Shown one piece after another: positions 28,294 through 36,210 of a DNA stretch of 64,000 nucleotides. The notes beneath the pieces were generated by a model. It did not search any database. It was given only the letters and a program-made list of their open reading frames with translations, and had not been told where the DNA came from. Origin of the DNA: Actinoplanes sp. M2I2 (lineage in GTDB: Bacteria; Actinomycetota; Actinomycetes; Mycobacteriales; Micromonosporaceae); the NCBI RefSeq assembly GCF_023544445.1, contig NZ_JALPVJ010000033.1, forward strand, positions 1 through 64,000, written 5' to 3'. Made by a program: the position numbers and the translations under genes. Each line of letters begins with the position of its first letter. The stretch's first letter is position 1.

Positions 28294-31200
28294 ATGCTCG
28301 ATAACGAGCCCCAGGACAACGTGGGAGACCAGGGCGGTGACGGGGCCGGAGCAACTGCTCCGCCCGAGACCGCCGCACCCACCACCCCCGCGCGCCGTAC
28401 GCGCGCCCCGCGCCGTAAGGCGGCGGCTCCCGCCGCCGCACCGGCCGATACCGCCGCCCCGGGCCCGTCCGACCCGGTAGCGACCGTGCACGAGTCGTCG
28501 GCGGTGCCCGAGTCGCCCGCCGACCCGGCCGCTCCGGCCGCGGTCGACGCCCCCGCCGAGGAGGCGCCGGCCAAGCCGGTGAAGGCCACCCGCAGCCGCC
28601 GCAAGGCCGCCGCGCCGGCCGCCGCTCCGGCGGCGGCCCCCGAGGCCGAGGAGGCCGCCGAGGTCGCGCCGCCGGTGAAGGCCACGCGTACCCGGCGCAA
28701 GAAGGCCGCCGCCCCCGCCGCTCCGGCGGAGGAGCCGGCCGCCGAGGCACCCGTCGAGGCGCCCGCCGAGCCGGTCCGGGTGGAAGCCCTGATCGAGGGC
28801 GAGGAGCCGGTCGTCGAGGAGCCGGTCGCAGCCGAGCCGGTCGTCGAGCAGCCGACCCCCGACGAGCCGGTCGCCGACGAGGAAGCCGCGCCGATCATCG
28901 GCGTTCTGCCGCTCGACGCCGACTTCGTCGAGCCCGAGGAGCGTCCGCGTCGTGGCCGCCGGGCGGCCGCCCTGCCTCCCGCCGTGCTGTTCATGCCGCC
29001 CGACCCCACCGAGGCCGCGCCGGCCCCGGCCCGGCGGACCCGCCGCGGCGCCACCGTGCCGCCCGTGGTGGCCGAGGCCCCCGAGGCTCCGGTGAGCGCG
29101 CCCGCCGCGCGTACCGAAGCCGAGGTCGCCGAGCCTGCGGCCGTCACCGACGAGCCGGTCGAGGGCGCCCGCCGCAGCCGGCGTCGCCGCCGCGGAGCGG
29201 CCGACGAGCCCGCCGAGGTCGTGGCCGCCGAGGTGATCGCGCCACCCGCCGAGGAGCCGGTCGACGAGGTCGACGAGAGCGCCGACGATGTCGAGGACGG
29301 CGTCGAGGACGAGGGCGACGAGGACGACGACACCGCGGCCGGCCGTCGGCGTCGCCGCCGCGGGCGTCGCGGTCGCGGCCGTGGCAAGGGCCCGGCCGAG
29401 GACGGCGAGCAGGACGAGGCCGAGGACGGCGAGCCGGACGCGGAGGCCTCCGGCGAGGAGGAGTCCGAGGCTGAGGCCGAGGACGAGGACGAGGGTGACG
29501 GGGTCACCCGCCGCCGCCGTCGCCGGCGTCGCAAGGGCTCGGGCGGCGACGCCGAGACCGGCGGCATCGAGGACGGCGTGCACACCGTCGTGCGGGTGCG
29601 CGAGCCGCGCCGTACGTCGGACGAGGTGCAGGGTGTCTCGGGCTCGACCCGGCTCGAGGCCAAGCGCCAGCGCCGCCGGGACGGCCGCGAGCAGCGCCGC
29701 ACCCGGCCGCCGATCCTGAGCGAGTCGGAGTTCCTGGCCCGCCGCGAGGCGGTCGACCGGGTGATGGTCGTGCGGCAGAAGCCCGACCGCACCCAGATCG
29801 CCGTCATGGAGGACGGCATCCTCGTCGAGCACTACGTCTCGCGGAGCACCTCCGGCACGATGGTCGGCAACGTCTACCTCGGCAAGGTGCAGAACGTGCT
29901 GCCCAGCATGGAGGCGGCGTTCGTGGACATCGGCCGGGGCCGCAACGCGGTGCTCTACGCCGGCGAGGTCAACTGGGACGCCACCGGGCTCGAGGGCCGG
30001 GCCCGCTCGATCGAGCAGGCCCTGCGCTCCGGTGACTCGGTGCTGGTGCAGGTCACCAAGGACCCGATCGGGCACAAGGGCGCCCGGCTGAGCAGCCACA
30101 TCGCGCTCTCCGGCCGGCACCTGGTCTACGTGCCCAACGGCAACGCCTCCGGGATCAGCCGCAAGCTGCCCGACAACGAGCGCAAGCGCCTGCGGGACGT
30201 ACTCAAGAAGCTCGTGCCCGACGGCGCCGGCGTGATCGTGCGGACCGCGGCCGAGGGGGCCAGCGAGGACGAGCTGGCCCGCGACGTCAAGCGGCTGCAG
30301 GGGCAGTGGGAGGAGATCCAGCGCCGGTCGGCCGAGGGTCACGCGCCGGTCGCCCTCTCCGAGGAGCCCGACCTGGTCATCCGGGTCGTGCGTGACCTCT
30401 TCAACGAGGACTTCCGCGAGCTGATCGTGCAGGGCGACTCGGCGTACGGCGAGCTGGAGAACTACCTCGACTCGGTGTCGCCCGACCTGCTCGAGCGCAT
30501 GCACCGTTACACCGGCACCGGGGACGTCTTCGCCGACAAGCGCATCGACGAGCAGATCCTCAAGGGCCTCGACCGCAAGGTGTTCCTGCCCTCGGGCGGC
30601 CACCTGGTGTTCGACCGCACCGAGGCGATGACCGTGGTCGACGTCAACACCGGCAAGTACACCGGTGCGGGCGGCAACCTCGAGGAGACGGTGACCCGCA
30701 ACAACCTCGAGGCGGCCGAGGAGATCGTCCGGCAGCTCCGGTTGCGTGACATCGGCGGCATCGTGGTCATCGACTTCATCGACATGGTGCTCGAGAGCAA
30801 CCGCGAGCTGGTGCTGCGGCGGCTCACCGAGTGTCTTGGGCGCGACCGCACCAAGCACCAGGTCACCGAGATCACCTCGCTCGGCCTGGTACAGATGACC
30901 CGCAAGCGGATCGGCGCGGGCCTGCTCGAGGCGTTCAGCGAGACCTGTGACCACTGCAAGGGCCGCGGTGTGCTGATCCACACCGAGCCGGTGCCCGAGA
31001 AGCGGTCCAACGGCGCCGCGGCGAACCAGGTCAAGGCGGTCGCGGCGGCCGCGCGTACCGAGACTGCCCCGGTCCAGCCGCAGCAACAGCAGCAGCAGCC
31101 GGCCGGCAAGTCCCGGCGCCGCCGTGGCGGCGGTGGCGAGGCGGTGGCCGCCGAGCCGGCCGTCGTCGAGATCGAGACCCCGGCCGAGGCTGTGGTCGAG

Positions 31201-31569
31201 ATCGAGACCCCGGCCGAGATCGTGGTCGAGATCGACACCCTGGAGCCGGCCGCCGAGATCGTCCGGCACGAGGGTGACGACCCGGCGGCCGAGACGGCCG
31301 GTCTGCCCCCGGTGGCGGGCTCGGGCATCGTCACGCCGGGCCGGCCCTCGCTCACCAAGCCGGCCACCGGTGACGACTACGACATCAGCGGGTACGACCT
31401 GTCGCGTTACGAGGCCGCCGAACCTGACGCGGAGCCGCTGCAGCTGACCGGGACGGACGACCCGGACGCGGCCGAGGAGGACGAGGACGAGGACGACGAG
31501 ACCGTGGGAGCCGGCGCCGGGCGCCGCCGCTCACGGCGGGGCGGCACTCGGCGGCGTACGCGCCCCTGA
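28294..31569 (+). CDS. rne: ribonuclease E/G
   Basis: A 1091-residue endoribonuclease that starts decay and processing of RNA. Residues 1-485 are a disordered region alternating Ala/Pro/Glu-rich stretches with basic blocks such as RRRRRGRRGRGRGKG, likely an RNA- and partner-binding scaffold. The S1 domain follows (GTMVGNVYLGKVQNVLPSMEAAFVDIG, split here by its own insert), then the 5'-sensor and DNase I-like catalytic core with MTVVDVNTGKYTG and VIDFIDM. The zinc-link cysteines CDHC lie at about 885-888, and a second disordered acidic tail ends the protein. The ATG at 28294 has a GGAGAG site; upstream in-frame codons have no support. The order rne-rplU-rpmA-obg is conserved in actinobacteria. 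Confidence 0.96.
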   Translation: MLDNEPQDNVGDQGGDGAGATAPPETAAPTTPARRTRAPRRKAAAPAAAPADTAAPGPSDPVATVHESSAVPESPADPAAPAAVDAPAEEAPAKPVKATRSRRKAAAPAAAPAAAPEAEEAAEVAPPVKATRTRRKKAAAPAAPAEEPAAEAPVEAPAEPVRVEALIEGEEPVVEEPVAAEPVVEQPTPDEPVADEEAAPIIGVLPLDADFVEPEERPRRGRRAAALPPAVLFMPPDPTEAAPAPARRTRRGATVPPVVAEAPEAPVSAPAARTEAEVAEPAAVTDEPVEGARRSRRRRRGAADEPAEVVAAEVIAPPAEEPVDEVDESADDVEDGVEDEGDEDDDTAAGRRRRRRGRRGRGRGKGPAEDGEQDEAEDGEPDAEASGEEESEAEAEDEDEGDGVTRRRRRRRRKGSGGDAETGGIEDGVHTVVRVREPRRTSDEVQGVSGSTRLEAKRQRRRDGREQRRTRPPILSESEFLARREAVDRVMVVRQKPDRTQIAVMEDGILVEHYVSRSTSGTMVGNVYLGKVQNVLPSMEAAFVDIGRGRNAVLYAGEVNWDATGLEGRARSIEQALRSGDSVLVQVTKDPIGHKGARLSSHIALSGRHLVYVPNGNASGISRKLPDNERKRLRDVLKKLVPDGAGVIVRTAAEGASEDELARDVKRLQGQWEEIQRRSAEGHAPVALSEEPDLVIRVVRDLFNEDFRELIVQGDSAYGELENYLDSVSPDLLERMHRYTGTGDVFADKRIDEQILKGLDRKVFLPSGGHLVFDRTEAMTVVDVNTGKYTGAGGNLEETVTRNNLEAAEEIVRQLRLRDIGGIVVIDFIDMVLESNRELVLRRLTECLGRDRTKHQVTEITSLGLVQMTRKRIGAGLLEAFSETCDHCKGRGVLIHTEPVPEKRSNGAAANQVKAVAAAARTETAPVQPQQQQQQPAGKSRRRRGGGGEAVAAEPAVVEIETPAEAVVEIETPAEIVVEIDTLEPAAEIVRHEGDDPAAETAGLPPVAGSGIVTPGRPSLTKPATGDDYDISGYDLSRYEAAEPDAEPLQLTGTDDPDAAEEDEDEDDETVGAGAGRRRSRRGGTRRRTRP

Positions 31570-31588
31570 GGTGCCCTTTCGGATCGAC

Positions 31589-31640
31589 AGGAGCGGTTTG
31601 GTAAAGAAAGTTAACTGCCAAGCCGCTCCTTTCCGTTTCC
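31589..31640 (+). terminator. terminator hairpin after rne
   Basis: A 13-bp stem (31589-31601 with 31618-31630, one G-T pair) is followed by TTCCGTTT. It lies 20 bases after the rne stop and before the lipoprotein gene. Confidence 0.8.
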
Positions 31641-31692
31641 GTCGGTTACCCTCGCGGGATCGATCAGCCTTCCCCGAGGAGACCGAGCCCCC

Positions 31693-32220
31693 ATGTCCCG
31701 ATCCCCCCTGCGCCTGGGCCTCGCCGCGTGCGCGGCCCTGGTGGCTCTCGCGGCCACGTCCGCCTGTTCGTCCGACGCCGGTTCCCTCCCGGCCGGTGTG
31801 AGCGTCACGGACGCGAGCGCGCCCGCCGGCGCCGTCCCGCCCGCCCCGGCCGACCCGTCCGTCGCCGCCTCGGCCGACGCCGCGCTGTCCGGCAACACCA
31901 AGGAGATCTGCGCCCAGGCCGAGCGGGCGAGCACGAGTTTCGGCGAGCTCTTCATCGCCGACCTCAAGCTGCAGATCGACGCGGCCGGCCAGGGGGAGCA
32001 GGCCAAACGGCAGGCCGCCGAGAAGGTTTCGCGGGACGTTCAGAACTACTCGTTCGCGCTGGCCGACATGGCCGGGCTGACCACCGACCCGGCCCTCAAG
32101 AAGGCGTTGACCGAGATGAGCGCGCAGGTCAAGGCCCTCAAGGGCGATGTCACCAAGATCAGCGCAGAGAAGATGTCGGCGCTCTCGGCCCGCCTCGACA
32201 AGGCGTGCGGCCGGGACTGA
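31693..32220 (+). CDS. putative lipoprotein
   Basis: A 175-residue exported protein. The signal peptide MSRSPLRLGLAACAALVALA leads into a lipobox-like ATSAC with the lipidated Cys near residue 25, followed by a Ser/Ala/Pro linker. The mature domain is helical with alternating charge (TKEICAQAERASTSFGELF, KQAAEKVSRDVQNYS) and no enzyme motif. A GAGGAG ribosome site precedes the ATG by about ten bases. It sits alone between rne and rplU. Function unknown; anchoring at the outer face of the membrane is inferred. Confidence 0.8.
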   Translation: MSRSPLRLGLAACAALVALAATSACSSDAGSLPAGVSVTDASAPAGAVPPAPADPSVAASADAALSGNTKEICAQAERASTSFGELFIADLKLQIDAAGQGEQAKRQAAEKVSRDVQNYSFALADMAGLTTDPALKKALTEMSAQVKALKGDVTKISAEKMSALSARLDKACGRD

Positions 32221-32233
32221 CCACGGCCCCGGT

Positions 32234-32263
32234 TTGGGATCGGAGCCCCTGATGAAGTACGCT
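32234..32263 (+). promoter_or_regulatory. promoter of rplU-rpmA
   Basis: TTGGGA at 32234-32239 and TACGCT at 32258-32263 are separated by 18 bases and could serve as -35 and -10. They leave an untranslated leader of about 130 bases before rplU. Confidence 0.45.
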
Positions 32264-32269
32264 TTCGGA

Positions 32270-32400
32270 CGGCGCTTTTCCATGCGTCGTGTTCCCGTTC
32301 CCGCCCCGGCCTGATCTCAGGATCGTCGGGCGACCGGGGCCTCAGCTTCATCCGCCAAGCAACGCTTCGCGTTGCGTAAGTCTCAGGGAGTCCGCGTCCG
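32270..32400 (+). promoter_or_regulatory. 5' leader of rplU
   Basis: About 130 bases without a gene. A perfect 7-bp stem with a three-base loop (32359-32375, GCAACGC/GCGTTGC) sits just before the ribosome site of rplU, and a GC-rich hairpin region lies upstream. Ribosomal protein operons often carry such leaders for feedback by their own product; that is inference here. Confidence 0.35.
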
Positions 32401-32715
32401 ATGTACGCGATCGTCAAGACCGGCGGCAAGCAGTACAAGGTTGCCGAGGGCGACGTGATCGAGGTCGAGAAGCTCGCGGGTGTTCCCGGCGACTCGCTGA
32501 CGCTCGCCGCAGTCCTCCTCGTCGACGGTGACAACCTGGTGACCGACGTGGCCAAGCTTGCCAAGGTGACGGTGTCCGGCGAAATCGCCGAGCACACCAA
32601 GGGTCCGAAGATCCGGATCCACAAGTTCAAGAACAAGACCGGATACCACAAGCGTCAGGGGCACCGTCAGCCGCTGACGAAGGTCAAGGTCACCGGCATC
32701 TCGAGCGGGAAGTAG
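32401..32715 (+). CDS. rplU: 50S ribosomal protein L21
   Basis: 104 residues, full length. MYAIVKTGGKQYKVAEGDVIEVEKL and the C-terminal KNKTGYHKRQGHRQPLTKVKV are diagnostic of L21, which binds 23S rRNA and needs L20 for assembly. It forms an operon with rpmA, 13 bases downstream. Its leader carries a hairpin close to the ribosome site. Confidence 0.98.
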   Translation: MYAIVKTGGKQYKVAEGDVIEVEKLAGVPGDSLTLAAVLLVDGDNLVTDVAKLAKVTVSGEIAEHTKGPKIRIHKFKNKTGYHKRQGHRQPLTKVKVTGISSGK

Positions 32716-32728
32716 GGGCTGATCCGAT

Positions 32729-33001
32729 ATGGCTCACAAAAAGGGTGCCTCCAGCTCGCGCAACGGCCGTGACTCCGCCGCTCAGCGGCTCGGCGTCAAG
32801 CGGTTCGGCGGCCAGCTGGTCAGCGCGGGCGAGATCCTGATCCGTCAGCGCGGCACGAAGTTCCACCCGGGCGACCTGGTCGGCCGTGGTGGCGACGACA
32901 CGCTGTTCGCCCTGGCCAACGGCAACGTGCTGTTCGGCACGAAGCGCGGTCGCAAGACCGTGAGCATCGTCCCGACGTCGGTCGTTTCGGCGGCGGAGTA
33001 A
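32729..33001 (+). CDS. rpmA: 50S ribosomal protein L27
   Basis: 90 residues, full length. The N-terminus MAHKKGASSSRNGRDSAAQRLGVK places the basic tail that reaches the peptidyl transferase centre right after the first methionine, so no N-terminal cleavage of the Firmicutes type is expected. GQLVSAGEILIRQRGTKFHPG is the family core. It is the second gene of the rplU operon and is followed by a strong terminator. Confidence 0.98.
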   Translation: MAHKKGASSSRNGRDSAAQRLGVKRFGGQLVSAGEILIRQRGTKFHPGDLVGRGGDDTLFALANGNVLFGTKRGRKTVSIVPTSVVSAAE

Positions 33002-33011
33002 AGTTTTCCCG

Positions 33012-33058
33012 AAGCGGGCCGCGGACCTCCGGGTCCGTGGCCCGCTTTGTTTTTTTTT
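33012..33058 (+). terminator. intrinsic terminator after rpmA
   Basis: A 16-bp stem (33012-33027 with 33032-33047, one G-T pair, loop TCCG) is followed by a run of nine T residues. It is the clearest classical terminator in the window. Confidence 0.95.
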
Positions 33059-33096
33059 GCTGCTGTCATGGCAGCACATTTTCAAGGAGTTGAGCA

Positions 33097-34593
33097 GTGA
33101 CCACGTTCGTCGACCGGGTCGTGCTGCACCTGCAGGCGGGTGACGGCGGGCACGGCTGCGTCTCGGTGCGCCGCGAGAAGTTCAAGCCGCTCGGTGGACC
33201 CGACGGCGGCAACGGCGGCCACGGTGGCGGCATCACCCTGGTGGTCGATCCGCAGCAGCACACGCTGCTCGACTTCCACTTCCACCCTCACATCAAGGCG
33301 TCCAACGGCGGTGGTGGCGCGGGCGCCAACCGCGACGGCGCCAACGGCAAAGACCTCGTGGTCAAGGTGCCGGACGGCACGGTCGTGCTGACCAACGACG
33401 GTGAGGTGCTGGCCGACCTGATCGGCGCCGGCACCACCTTCGAGGTGGCCCGGGGCGGTCGCGGCGGCCGGGGCAACGCCTCGCTGGCCAACACCCGCCG
33501 CAAGGTGCCGGGCTTCGCCGAGCTGGGCGAGCCGGGCGACGGCCTCGACGTCGTCCTGGAGCTCAAGAGCGTCGCCGACGTGGGCCTGGTCGGTTTCCCG
33601 TCGGCCGGCAAGTCGTCGCTGATCTCGGTCATCTCCGCGGCCAAGCCCAAGATCGCCGACTACCCGTTCACCACGCTGGTGCCCAACCTCGGCGTCGTGC
33701 AGGCGGGCGACCAGACGTTCACGGTCGCCGACGTGCCGGGTCTCATCCCGGGCGCGGCCACCGGCAAGGGCCTGGGCATGCAGTTCCTGCGGCACATCGA
33801 GCGCACCTCGGTGCTGGTGCACGTGCTCGACGCGGCGGCGCCCGAGATCGAGCGCGACCCGCTGGCCGACCTCGACGCGATCGAGGCCGAGCTGGCGGCG
33901 TACGGCGGACTCGAGGACCGGCCGCGGCTCGTCGTGCTCAACAAGATCGACATCCCGGACGGGCGCGACCTGGCCGAGATGGTGCGCCCCGATCTCGAGG
34001 CTCGTGGCTACCGCGTGTTCGAGGTCAGCGCGATCACCCGCGAGGGCCTCAAGGAGCTGGTCTTCGCTCTGGCCGAGACGGTCGCCCAGCACCGCCTCGA
34101 CAATCCCGCGCCCGAGCCGACCCGGGAGATCGTGCGTCCGCGTGCGGTCGACGAGTCCGGCTTCACGGTCGAGCAGGACAACGAGGGCGTCTACGTCGTC
34201 CGCGGGACCAAGGTCGAGCGCTGGATCCGGCAGACCAACTTCGACAACGACGAGGCGGTGGGCTTCCTGGCCGACCGGCTCGAGCGGCTCGGCGTCGAGG
34301 ACGCGCTGACCAAGAAGGGCGCCCGGCCGGGCGACCCGGTCCGCATCGGCGAGCGCGAGTTCGACTGGCAGCCCAACGCCGGCGAGTTCGTGTCGGGCCC
34401 CCGCGGCACCGACGCCCGCCTCGAGGACGACGATGCCCGGGCCACCGCGGCCGATCGTCTGGCCGCCCGCAAGGCCCGCCGCGTGCGCTCGGACGACGAA
34501 CTGCTGCACATGGCGACCGACGGAACGGTGACCACCGTCGCGAACGCCCACCGGCCCGTCTTGGTGACAGATGACGACGACACCGACGAATAG
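33097..34593 (+). CDS. obgE: GTPase Obg/CgtA
   Basis: A 498-residue GTPase that binds the 50S subunit and links ribosome assembly to stress and growth. The glycine-rich Obg fold (about 1-160) includes GGPDGGNGGHGGGITLVVD. The G domain has GFPSAGKSSLISV (G1), DVPGLIPGA (G3) and NKID (G4). A C-terminal OCT domain (about 345-430) follows, with a charged tail. GTG start at 33097 with AAGGAG upstream. It follows the rpmA terminator, so it has its own promoter, in the usual rplU-rpmA-obg order. Confidence 0.97.
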   Translation: MTTFVDRVVLHLQAGDGGHGCVSVRREKFKPLGGPDGGNGGHGGGITLVVDPQQHTLLDFHFHPHIKASNGGGGAGANRDGANGKDLVVKVPDGTVVLTNDGEVLADLIGAGTTFEVARGGRGGRGNASLANTRRKVPGFAELGEPGDGLDVVLELKSVADVGLVGFPSAGKSSLISVISAAKPKIADYPFTTLVPNLGVVQAGDQTFTVADVPGLIPGAATGKGLGMQFLRHIERTSVLVHVLDAAAPEIERDPLADLDAIEAELAAYGGLEDRPRLVVLNKIDIPDGRDLAEMVRPDLEARGYRVFEVSAITREGLKELVFALAETVAQHRLDNPAPEPTREIVRPRAVDESGFTVEQDNEGVYVVRGTKVERWIRQTNFDNDEAVGFLADRLERLGVEDALTKKGARPGDPVRIGEREFDWQPNAGEFVSGPRGTDARLEDDDARATAADRLAARKARRVRSDDELLHMATDGTVTTVANAHRPVLVTDDDDTDE

Positions 34594-34637
34594 GGCGTAG
34601 TCCAGCTCGGCGCAACCCTGCGGCAAAGGTCGTCGCC

Positions 34638-34643
34638 TAGGGT
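34638..34643 (+). promoter_or_regulatory. -10 element (TAGGGT) for leaderless GNAT gene
   Basis: TAGGGT lies six bases before the GTG start at 34650 and no ribosome site is present, which fits leaderless transcription. Confidence 0.45.
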
Positions 34644-34649
34644 CACCCT

Positions 34650-35066
34650 GTGTTGATCGAAGCCAGGCCCGCCCTGGACCCCGAGCTGGCCGCCCTCGTC
34701 GCGGCTCAGCGGCACGAGGGCGGCCGGGGCTTCGTGCCGGACGACCAGGTCGCCCACTTCGTGGCGGTCGTCGACGGGCGGGCCGTGGCCTGCGGAGCCT
34801 GGCAGCCGCTGCCCGAGCCCGGGGCGGCCGAGCTCAAGCGGATGTACGTGCGGCCGGCCTTCCGCTGCCGAGGCATCGCGCGACAGATGATCGTCGCGCT
34901 CGAGGAGGAGGCGCTCGCCGCCGGCCGCCCGGTGATCCGTTTGACCACGGGCGTCACCTCGGCCGCGGCGATCGCGCTCTTCCAGTCGGCGGGCTACCAC
35001 CAGCTTCCGGCCCGTGGTCCGGGCGTCGTCCGCTACGAGAAACGCCTGACGGTCTCAGTCCAGTAG
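34650..35066 (+). CDS. GNAT family N-acetyltransferase
   Basis: A 138-residue acetyltransferase. The acetyl-CoA binding motif A is seen as LKRMYVRPAFRCRGIARQMIVALEEEA, and motif B as TSAAAIALFQSAGYHQL. Substrate cannot be told; the small size and lack of extra domains fit a small-molecule or protein N-acetyltransferase. The 3' end overlaps the convergent trpS gene by 12 bases. Confidence 0.9.
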   Translation: MLIEARPALDPELAALVAAQRHEGGRGFVPDDQVAHFVAVVDGRAVACGAWQPLPEPGAAELKRMYVRPAFRCRGIARQMIVALEEEALAAGRPVIRLTTGVTSAAAIALFQSAGYHQLPARGPGVVRYEKRLTVSVQ

Positions 35067-36029
35067 GCCGATGGCCGCGCGGGTCCGGCGTACCGTCGCG
35101 GCGGCGCGGGGCCGCACCCGGGCCGCCCCCTCGGTCAGGATCCGGCCGACGTGGCCGGGGTCGGCCGCGAGCTCGGCGTACCGGGCCCGGATCGGCGCGA
35201 GCAGCGCCTCGACCGCGTCGGTGACCTCACGCTTGAGCGCCCCGTACGAGCTCAGCTCACCTGGTTCGCGGTCCGAGCAGGCCCGCAGGATAGCCAGCAG
35301 ATTGGTCACGCCGGGTTGGCCGGCCGGGTCGGCACGCACCACGCCGGCCGTGTCGGTGACCGCCCGGGCGATGACCCGGCGGATCGTCTCGGGCGGGTCG
35401 AGCAGTCCGATCCGGCCGGCCGCCGACGGCGTGCTCTTGCTCATCTTGCGGGCCGGGTCGGCCAGATCCATGATCCGTGCGGCGTTCTCGGGCCGGATGC
35501 CCTCGGGCACCGTGAAGGTGTCGCCGTACCGGGCGTTGAACCTGGTCGCGATCGCCCGGGCCAGCTCGAGGTGCTGGCTCTGGTCGTCACCCACCGGCAC
35601 CTGGTCGCTGTCGTGCACGAGGATGTCGGACCCCATCAGCACCGGATAGGTCAGCAGGCTGAGCCGCACGGGGCCGCCGGCCGAGGACTTCTCCTTGAAC
35701 TGGATCATGCGCGCGGCCTCGCCGTACCCGGTCGCGCACTCGAGCAGGTAGTGCAGCTCGGTGTGCTCGGGGACCTGGGACTGGGCGATGAGCGCGGTGC
35801 GCCGCGGGTCGACGCCGGCGGCGAGCAGCACGGCCGCCACCTGCAGCGTGTTGGCGCGCAGTCGTGTCGGGTCGTGCTCGACGGTCAGCGCGTGCAGGTC
35901 GGCGATCATCGCGATCGAGTGGGTGGTGCCGGGTCTCTCCTGGGCCCCGACCAGCGGGCGCATGGCCCCGATGAGGTTGCCCAGGTGCAGGTGGCCGGTG
36001 GGCTGGAAGCCGGTGAGGCGACGGGTCAT
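35055..36029 (-). CDS. trpS: tryptophanyl-tRNA synthetase
   Basis: A 324-residue class I synthetase for tRNA-Trp. The HIGH motif appears in GFQPTGHLHLGNLIGAM, the KMSKS motif in PARKMSKSTPSA. The tryptophan-binding residues around YPVLMGSDILVHDSDQVPVGDDQ are conserved. The ATG at 36029 has a GGAGGA site; an in-frame extension was discarded. The leader upstream holds a short Trp-containing peptide and hairpins, so attenuation or translational control is likely. It is convergent with the GNAT gene and divergent from pepN. Confidence 0.95.
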   Translation of the reverse strand: MTRRLTGFQPTGHLHLGNLIGAMRPLVGAQERPGTTHSIAMIADLHALTVEHDPTRLRANTLQVAAVLLAAGVDPRRTALIAQSQVPEHTELHYLLECATGYGEAARMIQFKEKSSAGGPVRLSLLTYPVLMGSDILVHDSDQVPVGDDQSQHLELARAIATRFNARYGDTFTVPEGIRPENAARIMDLADPARKMSKSTPSAAGRIGLLDPPETIRRVIARAVTDTAGVVRADPAGQPGVTNLLAILRACSDREPGELSSYGALKREVTDAVEALLAPIRARYAELAADPGHVGRILTEGAARVRPRAAATVRRTRAAIGLLD

Positions 36030-36036
36030 GATGTCC

Positions 36037-36095
36037 TCCGGAGTGGGGGACCGCACCCTCCGGACATGACAACGGCCGCCCGGAAGGGGCGGCCG
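36037..36095 (-). promoter_or_regulatory. leader hairpins before trpS
   Basis: Read on the minus strand, a 9-bp GC stem (36073-36081 with 36087-36095) is followed by TTGTC, resembling a weak attenuator. A second 7-bp stem (36058-36064 with 36037-36043) covers three bases of the trpS ribosome site GGAGGA (36034-36039). Both could control trpS expression in response to translation of the upstream leader peptide. Confidence 0.5.
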
Positions 36096-36128
36096 CGGTG
36101 GTGATGCGCGCGTGGGGGGAGCCGCCCG

Positions 36129-36164
36129 TCAGGGCAGCCACCGACCGAGGTTCGCGAAGCGCAT
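36129..36164 (-). CDS. putative trpS leader peptide
   Basis: A short reading frame of 11 codons plus stop, MRFANLGRWLP, with one Trp codon near its end. It begins seven bases after the -10 element TATCGT (36172-36177 on the minus strand), the same leaderless spacing seen before several confirmed genes here, which argues that it is translated. It lies about 100 bases before trpS and upstream of two hairpins. Ribosome stalling at the Trp codon when charged tRNA-Trp is low could alter those hairpins. A single Trp codon is fewer than in classical trp leaders. Confidence 0.5.
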   Translation of the reverse strand: MRFANLGRWLP

Positions 36165-36210
36165 GGAGCCCACGATAACAGCGGAACGGCTCGTATCGGA
36201 TGATGGTCGG

